A stretch of DNA of 64,000 bases from Planctomonas deserti (GTDB lineage Bacteria > Actinomycetota > Actinomycetes > Actinomycetales > Microbacteriaceae), in NCBI RefSeq assembly GCF_003067705.1, contig NZ_QANL01000002.1:924265-988264 (forward strand), in the 5' to 3' direction. The notes beneath the pieces were generated by a model. That model had not been told where the DNA came from and did no database searches. It was given only the letters and a program-made list of their open reading frames with translations. The position numbers and the translations under genes are program-made. Below, in pieces: positions 58,460-64,000 of the stretch (the stretch's first letter is position 1; each line of letters opens with the position of its first letter).

Positions 58460-59439
58460 CGGTCCTCGTCACGGGCACCAGCGGGCTGCTCGGCGCGGGC
58501 GTTGCCGACGCGCTGATCGCGCGCGGCACCGACGTGTGCACCTTCCAGCGCGGCGCGTCGGCATCCCTCTCCACCTTGGGGGCGGGGCGGGACGTCCGCG
58601 GGAGCGTGACGGACCCCGCCGCGGTCGAGCGGGCCGTCGATGGTGTGCACGCCGTCGTCCACCTCGCGGCGAAGGTGTCGCTGGCCGGCGACGAGCGCGA
58701 CTTCGAGGCGGTCAATGTCGGCGGAACCAGACTGTTGCTGGATGCGGCGAAGCGGGCGGGTGTCTCGCGCTTCGTGTTCGTGTCCTCGCCGTCCGTTGCT
58801 CACGCGGGCATCTCCATCGTCGGGGACGACGCCCTGCCCGCCGATCCGGTGCGCGCCCGCGGGCCGTACGCTCGCACGAAGGCCGCCGCGGAGCTCGCGG
58901 CCCTCGCCGCGGACGCCCCCGGTTTCGCGACCGTCGCCGTGCGGCCGCACCTGGTGTGGGGGCCGAACGACACTCAACTCATCGCGCGGATCGTGGAGCG
59001 CGCGCGGGACGGTCGGCTGCCGCTGCTCGGGGCCGGCGCCGCCCTCATCGACACGGTGTACCGGGACAACGCGGTGGACGCCATCGTGGCGGCGCTCGAC
59101 CGCGCGGATATCGTGCACGGGCAGTCGTTCGTGGTGACCAACGGCGAGCCGCGCACGGTCGCCGAGCTCATGTCGTCGATCTGCCGCGCCGCCGGCGTGG
59201 AGCCTCCGCGCCTCCGCGTGCCCGCCGGCCTGGCGCGGTTCGCGGGCGGCGTCGTGGAGGCCGTGTGGCGCGTCGCCCCGGGGGAGGACGAGCCCCCGAT
59301 GACCCGCTTCCTCGCGGAGCAGCTCTCGACCTCGCACTGGTACGACCAGCGCCGCACGCGCGCACTCCTGAACTGGACCCCGGCCGTGTCCCTCGACGAG
59401 GGGTTCGCCCGCCTCGCGGACTCCTACCGCCGCCCCTGA
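58456..59439 (+). CDS. oleD: OleD-like NAD(P)-dependent beta-keto acid reductase
   Basis: A 327-residue short-chain dehydrogenase of the extended type: TGTSGLLGAGV cofactor loop and the catalytic Y138/K142 (YARTK). Reduces the OleA product to a beta-hydroxy acid, which OleC converts to a beta-lactone and OleB to an alkene. GTG 58456 overlaps the oleBC stop. The assignment relies on the gene neighbourhood; the fold alone would fit many epimerases and steroid dehydrogenases. Confidence 0.85.
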   Translation: MTVLVTGTSGLLGAGVADALIARGTDVCTFQRGASASLSTLGAGRDVRGSVTDPAAVERAVDGVHAVVHLAAKVSLAGDERDFEAVNVGGTRLLLDAAKRAGVSRFVFVSSPSVAHAGISIVGDDALPADPVRARGPYARTKAAAELAALAADAPGFATVAVRPHLVWGPNDTQLIARIVERARDGRLPLLGAGAALIDTVYRDNAVDAIVAALDRADIVHGQSFVVTNGEPRTVAELMSSICRAAGVEPPRLRVPAGLARFAGGVVEAVWRVAPGEDEPPMTRFLAEQLSTSHWYDQRRTRALLNWTPAVSLDEGFARLADSYRRP

Positions 59440-59486
59440 GGGGTGGGGGGAGTGGGCTGCAGCACCGGGGTCGGCTTGGCCCGAGA

Positions 59487-59568
59487 ACGCAATTCAGCAG
59501 ATCCGGGTAGACACGCCGCTGGCGAGCGCGCGTGATCGGCGTGTCGAGGAGGATCTGCTGAGTTGCGT
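59487..59568. repeat. 82-nt palindromic element, copy 3
   Basis: ACGCAATTCAGCAGATCC (59487-59504) pairs with GGATCTGCTGAGTTGCGT (59551-59568); inner arms GACACGCCG and CGGCGTGTC also pair. This is the clearest copy. Confidence 0.85.
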
Positions 59569-59659
59569 TGTTTCCCGAGTCCCCAGTGCCTATGCCTCTC
59601 GAATCTGCTGAATTGCGTCGCTTGCCGAGTCCCCGCTGCCGCTGCTGATTCCGCAATGC

Positions 59660-59725
59660 AGGCTCCCTCACAGGGCCCGCCGGATGCCCACGCGGCAGCT
59701 CCAGCGGATCCGGGCGGCCGAGCCT
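59660..59725. repeat. Second palindromic element, copy 1
   Basis: AGGCTC and GAGCCT at the ends and CCGCCGGAT with ATCCGGGCGG inside form a 66-nt imperfect palindrome. A second copy lies at 59942-60007. Confidence 0.6.
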
Positions 59726-59766
59726 GTATTACGCGCGGGATCGCCTGAGTGGAGCCCACCCGGAGA

Positions 59767-59848
59767 ACGCAATTCAGCAGATCCGGGTGGACTCGCCGTC
59801 CGCGGGCGCGTCCAGTCGGCGTGTCGTGCGAAATCTGCTGAATTGTGT
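59767..59848. repeat. 82-nt palindromic element, copy 4
   Basis: Starts ACGCAATTCAGCAGATCC and ends ATCTGCTGAATTGTGT; inner arms GACTCGCCG and CGGCGTGTC. It begins 280 bp after copy 3. Confidence 0.8.
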
Positions 59849-59941
59849 CGCCCGTCCGTGTCCGTGGTGCCAGCGCCTAACGGATCTGCTGAGTTGCGTC
59901 GTTAACCGGTGTCCCCGCTGCCGCTGCTGATTCCGCGATGC

Positions 59942-60007
59942 AGGCTCCCTCACAGGTCCTGCCGGATGCCCGCGCGGCAGGTCCGGCGGATCCAGGCGGC
60001 GGAGCCT
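59942..60007. repeat. Second palindromic element, copy 2
   Basis: Same length and ends as the 59660 copy (AGGCTC and GAGCCT), 282 bp downstream of it, so it moved with the larger tandem unit. Confidence 0.6.
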
Positions 60008-60048
60008 GTGTTCGGTGCCGGATCGCCCGAGTCGGGTCTACCGGGAGA

Positions 60049-60130
60049 ACGCAATTCAGCAGATCCGGTTCGACACGCCGTCTGCGGGCGCGCCCAGCCG
60101 GCGTGTCGGGTGGGATCTGCTGAATTGCGT
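60049..60130. repeat. 82-nt palindromic element, copy 5
   Basis: Starts ACGCAATTCAGCAGATCC and ends GGATCTGCTGAATTGCGT, with inner arms GACACGCCG and CGGCGTGTC. It begins 282 bp after copy 4. Confidence 0.85.
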
Positions 60131-60274
60131 CGCTCGCCGGGATCTTCGGGTGCTCAGCCGATTCCGGTGCGTGCCTCCGACGAGCTCAGGGACCGTGCGG
60201 TGTCCCGGCACCCCCGTGCACCCCCCCCGCAGCCGCACCCGCGGCACGCGCGCAGAGGGGGAGGGCCGCGCACC

Positions 60275-60280
60275 TAACAT
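60275..60280 (+). promoter_or_regulatory. -10 box of leaderless proS transcript
   Basis: TAACAT ends 7 nt before GTG 60288. AGAGGG between them abuts the start codon too closely to be a normal ribosome-binding site. Confidence 0.5.
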
Positions 60281-60287
60281 AGAGGGC

Positions 60288-62063
60288 GTGTCAACTCGCC
60301 TCTCGAAGCTGTTCGTCCGCACCCTCCGCGAAGACCCTGCCGACGCCGAGGTGACCAGCCACCGGCTGCTCGTCCGCGCGGGCTACATCCGCCGCCAGGC
60401 CCCGGGCGTGTTCGCCTGGCTGCCGCTCGGCTTGCGGGTGAAGGCGAAGATCGAGGGCATCATCCGCGAGGAGATGGAGGCCGCGGGCGCCCAGGAGGTG
60501 CACTTCCCGGCCCTGCTGCCCCGCGAGCCCTACGAGACCTCCGGCCGCTGGACCAAGTACGGCGACGGCATCTTCCGCCTCAAGGACCGCAAGGGCGCCG
60601 ACTACCTCCTCGCGCCGACGCACGAGGAGGTCTTCACCCTGCTCGTCAAGGACCTGTACGGCTCGTACAAGGACCTGCCCCTGTCGATCTACCAGATCCA
60701 GGACAAGTACCGCGACGAGGCGCGGCCCCGCGCGGGCCTCCTGCGCGGCCGCGAGTTCACGATGAAGGACGCGTACTCGTTCGACTACACCGACGAGGGC
60801 CTTGATGCGTCCTACGAGACGCAGCGGGACGCCTACGAGCGCATCTTCACCCGCCTCGGCCTCGAGTACGTGATCGTCCAGGCCGACAGCGGGCTTATGG
60901 GCGGCGCGCGCAGCGAGGAGTTCCTGCACCCCACGGCCATCGGCGAGGACAGCTTCGTGCGCACGGACGGCGGGTATGCCGCCAACGTCGAGGCCTTCCG
61001 CACCCTCGTGCCCGAGAGCCGCCCCGTTGACGGGATGCCCGACCCCGTGGTGTTCGACTCGCCGAACACGCCCACCATCGCCACCCTCGTCGACCTGGCC
61101 AACGACCGGCACCCGCGCGCGGACGGCCGTCCGTGGGAGGCCGCCGACACCCTGAAGAACGTCGTGCTCGCCCTCACCCACGTCGACGGTACGCGCGAGC
61201 TCGTCGTGATCGGCCTGCCCGGCGACCGCGACGTCGACCTGAAGCGCGTCGAGGTGGCGTTCACCCCCGCCGACGTCGAGGCCGCGACCGAGGCGGACTT
61301 CGCCCGCAACCCCGGGCTCGTGAAGGGCTACATCGGCCCCTGGTCCGCGTCGGGACCCGTCCTGGGCGGCTCGGACGAGACCCCGTCCAGCACGGGCATC
61401 CGGTTCTTCCTCGACCCCCGCGTCGTGGACGGCACGGAGTGGCTCACCGGAGCGAACGAGGACGAGAAGCACGTCTTCGGGCTCGTCGCCGGCCGTGACT
61501 TCCGCGCCGACGGATTCGTCGAGGCCGCCGAGGTGCGCGCGGGCGACCCCGCGCCGGACGGGTCCGGACCCATCGAGGTCGCCCGCGGCATGGAGATCGG
61601 TCACGTGTTCCAGCTCGGCCGCTTCTTCGCCGATGCACTCGGGCTCAAGGTGCTCGACGAGAACGGCAAGCTCGTCACCGTGACGATGGGCTCGTACGGC
61701 ATCGGCGTCACCCGCATCCTCGCGGTCATCGCCGAGGCGAACAACGACGAGAAGGGCCTCATCTGGCCCGCCGCGGTCGCGCCGTTCGACGTGCACGTGA
61801 TCGCGACGGGCAGGGACGCCGCCGTCTACGAGGCCGCCGAGGCGCTCGTCACCGAGCTCGAGGCCGCGGGCAAGGACGTGCTGTTCGACGACCGCCCCAA
61901 GGTGTCGCCGGGCGTGAAGTTCGGCGACGCCGAGCTCCTCGGTGTGCCGCAGATCGTGATCGTGGGGCGCGGCGCCGCAGAGGGCAACGCCGAGCTCTGG
62001 GACCGCCGCACGGGCGAGCGCACGCCCGTCGCGCTCGGCGAGGTCGCCGCCGCGCTCTCCTGA
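60288..62063 (+). CDS. proS: Prolyl-tRNA synthetase (bacterial type with editing domain)
   Basis: A 591-residue class II synthetase. Class II motifs appear as [14 protein letters not shown] (motif 1 region), [24 protein letters not shown] (split here into its core [13 protein letters not shown]) and GIGVTRILA (motif 3). The roughly 180-residue insertion between motifs 2 and 3 is the editing (INS) domain that clears Ala-tRNAPro. The C-terminal anticodon-binding domain ends the protein. GTG 60288 fits a leaderless transcript; upstream open frame is repeat sequence. Confidence 0.97.
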   Translation: MSTRLSKLFVRTLREDPADAEVTSHRLLVRAGYIRRQAPGVFAWLPLGLRVKAKIEGIIREEMEAAGAQEVHFPALLPREPYETSGRWTKYGDGIFRLKDRKGADYLLAPTHEEVFTLLVKDLYGSYKDLPLSIYQIQDKYRDEARPRAGLLRGREFTMKDAYSFDYTDEGLDASYETQRDAYERIFTRLGLEYVIVQADSGLMGGARSEEFLHPTAIGEDSFVRTDGGYAANVEAFRTLVPESRPVDGMPDPVVFDSPNTPTIATLVDLANDRHPRADGRPWEAADTLKNVVLALTHVDGTRELVVIGLPGDRDVDLKRVEVAFTPADVEAATEADFARNPGLVKGYIGPWSASGPVLGGSDETPSSTGIRFFLDPRVVDGTEWLTGANEDEKHVFGLVAGRDFRADGFVEAAEVRAGDPAPDGSGPIEVARGMEIGHVFQLGRFFADALGLKVLDENGKLVTVTMGSYGIGVTRILAVIAEANNDEKGLIWPAAVAPFDVHVIATGRDAAVYEAAEALVTELEAAGKDVLFDDRPKVSPGVKFGDAELLGVPQIVIVGRGAAEGNAELWDRRTGERTPVALGEVAAALS

Positions 62064-62090
62064 CCCCGGGAGCCCGCGGCCGGTGCATCG

Positions 62091-62138
62091 GGTAGTCTGA
62101 GTGTTTTCATCTGAGTAACAAATCTGAATAGAGGAGGC
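62091..62138 (+). promoter_or_regulatory. nusA promoter region and ribosome-binding site
   Basis: TAGTCT (62091-62096) is a candidate -10 box; AGAGGAGG (62131-62138) is a strong ribosome-binding site 5 nt before the nusA ATG. The 80-bp gap contains no room for rimP. Confidence 0.45.
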
Positions 62139-62143
62139 CGCCC

Positions 62144-63148
62144 ATGGACATCGATCTGAGCGTGCTTCGGCTCATGGAGCGCGAACGCGAGATCCCCTTC
62201 GACGAACTCGTGCACATCATCGAGCAGGCCATTCTTACGGCGTACCTCAAGCACACCGACCAGGCGGAGGCCCGCCCGCACGCGGACGGCACCGCCCCCG
62301 CACGGGTGCATCTGGACCGCAAGACCGGTCACGTCTCCGTGTTCGTGCCCGAGCGGGACGACGACGGCAACGTCATCGGCGAGGCCGAGGACAGCCCGAG
62401 CGACTTCGGTCGCATCGCCGCATTCGCGGCCAAGCAGGTCATCAACCAGCGGCTGCGCGACATCGGCGACGACAAGGTGCTCGGCGAGTTCCGCGGACGC
62501 GAGGGCGACATCGTCGCCGGCGTCATCCAGCAGGGCCCCAACCCCCGCATGATCCACGTGGACCTCGGCACCATCGAGGCGATCCTGCCCCCCGAGGAGC
62601 AGGTGCCCGGCGAGAACTACGCGCACGGCGAGCGGATCCGCGTGTTCGTGACGAGCGTGTCCAAGGGCCTCAAGGGCCCGCAGATCACGGTGTCGCGCAC
62701 GCACCCGTCGCTCGTCCGAAAGCTGTTCGCGCTCGAGGTGCCCGAGATCGCCAGCGGCGTCGTCGAGATCGTCTCGCTCGCCCGCGAGGCGGGACACCGC
62801 ACGAAGATCGCCGTCCGCGCCAAGGAGCCGGGCATCAACGCCAAGGGCGCCTGCATCGGCGAGCTCGGCCAGCGCGTGCGCGCGGTGACCGCCGAGCTCA
62901 ACAACGAGAAGATCGACATCGTCGACTACTCGGAGGACCTGCCGACGTTCGTCGCCAACGCCCTCTCGCCCGCCAAGGTGACGAGCTCGTTCGTGATCGA
63001 CAAGTCGTTGAAGGCCGTGCGCGCGCTCGTGCCCGACTACCAGCTGTCGCTCGCGATCGGCAAGGAGGGCCAGAACGCCCGCCTCGCCGCGAAGCTCACC
63101 GGCGCGAAGATCGACATCCAGCCGGACTCGATCCTCGAGGACAACTGA
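62144..63148 (+). CDS. nusA: Transcription termination/antitermination factor NusA
   Basis: A 334-residue NusA of the short actinobacterial form: N-terminal polymerase-binding domain with many acidic residues, an S1 domain (about 115-185) and two KH domains, the first with [18 protein letters not shown] and the second ending [19 protein letters not shown]. The acidic repeats of E. coli NusA are absent. It modulates pausing and termination with Rho and Nus factors. The ATG follows a strong ribosome-binding site. Confidence 0.97.
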   Translation: MDIDLSVLRLMEREREIPFDELVHIIEQAILTAYLKHTDQAEARPHADGTAPARVHLDRKTGHVSVFVPERDDDGNVIGEAEDSPSDFGRIAAFAAKQVINQRLRDIGDDKVLGEFRGREGDIVAGVIQQGPNPRMIHVDLGTIEAILPPEEQVPGENYAHGERIRVFVTSVSKGLKGPQITVSRTHPSLVRKLFALEVPEIASGVVEIVSLAREAGHRTKIAVRAKEPGINAKGACIGELGQRVRAVTAELNNEKIDIVDYSEDLPTFVANALSPAKVTSSFVIDKSLKAVRALVPDYQLSLAIGKEGQNARLAAKLTGAKIDIQPDSILEDN

Positions 63149-63216
63149 GCGACCCAGCGACACGATTTCCGCCCGTTCGCTGCAAGGCGAATGTCCTGAG
63201 CGGTACTGGGGGTACT

Positions 63217-63507
63217 ATGGAACCTGTCAGAACGTGTGTTGGCTGTCGCCAGCGCGCCCCGCGATCCTCTCTGCTGAGGGTGGTCGCCGAGGGGGACCGG
63301 CTGGTGGCTGATGCCACGGCCAGCCTCCCGGGTCGAGGCGCGTGGCTGCATCCGACCGTCGACTGCCTCGAGAAATCGATCGTGCGCCGGGCATTCCGCC
63401 GGGCGTTCCCGAGAGCTGAGGCAAACGATCCCGATGATCTCAGGCGCTATCTGATGATGAAGTCGCCCTCCACCACTGGGGGAGCGATTGTCGAGAGAAC
63501 AGGCTGA
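63217..63507 (+). CDS. ylxR: YlxR-family nucleic-acid-binding protein
   Basis: A 96-residue basic protein beginning MEPVRTCVGCRQR, with the CVGCR signature and the GRGAWLHP motif of YlxR (DUF448). It lies between nusA and infB, where it is found in many bacteria. GGGGGT shortly before the ATG could serve as a weak ribosome-binding site. A TACTAT box overlaps the ATG. Confidence 0.93.
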   Translation: MEPVRTCVGCRQRAPRSSLLRVVAEGDRLVADATASLPGRGAWLHPTVDCLEKSIVRRAFRRAFPRAEANDPDDLRRYLMMKSPSTTGGAIVERTG

Positions 63508-63580
63508 ACGGCACAGTGACCACTGATGAGTGACAACAAATGAGTGTCTCGAAATGAGACCCACCCTCTAATGGTCTATC

Positions 63581-63609
63581 CCTGTCTGGGGTGGACCCCC
63601 AGACAGGAG
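63581..63609 (+). promoter_or_regulatory. Hairpin overlapping the infB ribosome-binding site
   Basis: CCTGTCTGGGG (63581-63591) pairs perfectly with CCCCAGACAGG (63597-63607). The last three stem bases belong to the AGGAG ribosome-binding site (63605-63609), 4 nt before GTG 63614. The stem would therefore limit ribosome access, or act as a leaky terminator. Confidence 0.6.
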
Positions 63610-63613
63610 AATT

Positions 63614-64000
63614 GTGGCAAAACCACGCGTACATGAGATCGCCGCCGAGATCGGCGTCGACAGCAAGACAGCTCTGGCGAAGCTGAAGGAAATGGGCGAG
63701 TTCGTCAAGGGACCCTCGTCCAGCATCGAGCCGCCCGTGGCTCGCAAGCTCAAGGCGGCGTTCGCGTCCGCCGGTGCCGCCGCCGCCGCACAGGGTGCGA
63801 AGGCAACCGCCCCGACCCCGGGACGTCCCGCGGCACCCAAGGCTCCGGCCCGGTCGTCCGCGCCCACCCCTGGCCCCGTCGCACCCGTCCCGGCGCCTGC
63901 TCCGGCTCCCGCGCCCGCCGCTTCGGCTCCGGCGCCCGCGCCGGCCGCCGAGGCACCCGCCGCGCCGTCGGCTCCGACGCCGCGCGCGCCGCTGACCGTC
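63614..64000 (+). CDS. infB: Translation initiation factor IF-2 (partial, 5' end)
   Basis: The first 129 codons are present; the gene runs off the right edge. The N terminus [20 protein letters not shown] is the IF2_N helical domain, followed by a long Ala/Pro-rich linker typical of actinobacterial IF-2. The GTPase domain lies beyond the window. The start is GTG 63614 with AGGAG upstream. Confidence 0.95.
   Translation, partial: MAKPRVHEIAAEIGVDSKTALAKLKEMGEFVKGPSSSIEPPVARKLKAAFASAGAAAAAQGAKATAPTPGRPAAPKAPARSSAPTPGPVAPVPAPAPAPAPAASAPAPAPAAEAPAAPSAPTPRAPLTV

Larger units (their letters stand above)
59440..60287. repeat. Gene-free repeat block between oleD and proS
   Basis: These 848 bp contain no credible gene. 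They hold three full 82-nt palindromes, half copies of their right arm at about 59601-59618 and 59882-59899, two copies of a second palindrome (59660-59725, 59942-60007) and a partial GAGCTCAGGGACC element near 60183. The main structure is a tandem repeat with a period of about 281 bp. Confidence 0.85.

Noticed and set aside
59440..60287. Repeat array first suspected to be CRISPR-like
   Set aside because: The repeats are 82-nt palindromes at ~281-bp spacing with repeated, not unique, sequence between them, and there are no cas genes.

Overview
The window is a high-GC chromosomal segment from an actinobacterium. The operon order hom-thrC-thrB-rho-prfA-prmC ... ywlC-wecA-like-atpIBEFHAGDC, the dxr/rseP/ispG block, proS-nusA-ylxR-infB, frequent GTG starts, four-base stop/start overlaps (ATGA, GTGA, TGATG) and many genes that look leaderless (TANNNT box 6-7 nt before the start codon) all fit the Micrococcales, most likely a Microbacteriaceae-type organism. 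The family assignment is inference; no rRNA or marker phylogeny is available here.

Layout. 1-6955: threonine biosynthesis (3' end of hom, thrC, thrB), then rho, prfA and prmC. 7003-9484: CorA-type channel and HAD hydrolase on the minus strand, divergent from a Sua5/YwlC-type tRNA threonylcarbamoylation gene. 9486-18315: WecA-like lipid-linked sugar transferase and the full F0F1 ATP synthase operon. 18312-19663: P-loop kinase and YaaA. 19664-20221: a gene-free repeat block. 20222-23407: 3-methyladenine glycosylase, aldo/keto reductase and an aldehyde dehydrogenase. 23404-42422: a 19-kb signalling/envelope cluster: two tandem 31-codon ORFs, FHA protein, PP2C phosphatase, Ser/Thr kinase, a 1968-residue surface protein with Ig-like and FN3-type repeats, MoxR ATPase, DUF58 protein, a transglutaminase-like protein lacking its catalytic Cys and His, zinc-ribbon/FHA protein, and an EccC/FtsK-like ATPase. 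42517-48190: alanine dehydrogenase, small membrane protein, asparaginase, GABA aminotransferase, OsmC protein, FKBP lipoprotein. 48191-54558: dxr, then a kinase-lipoprotein pair on the opposite strand, then rseP and ispG. 54701-59439: an oleA-oleBC-oleD long-chain olefin cluster. 59440-60287: a second gene-free repeat block. 60288-64000: proS, nusA, ylxR and the 5' end of infB.

The most unusual content: (1) two places where a short tandem duplication at a gene junction has created small ORFs that keep stop/start overlaps on both sides (255-380 between hom and thrC; 23404-23591 between the aldehyde dehydrogenase and the FHA gene); (2) the FHA/PP2C/kinase/giant protein/MoxR/DUF58/pseudo-transglutaminase/EccC-like cluster, which looks like one phosphorylation-controlled envelope or secretion machine; (3) a family of palindromic elements exactly 82 nt long, five full copies in the intergenic regions; (4) a hairpin that includes part of the infB ribosome-binding site. 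No tRNA, rRNA, CRISPR array, insertion sequence or prophage was seen.
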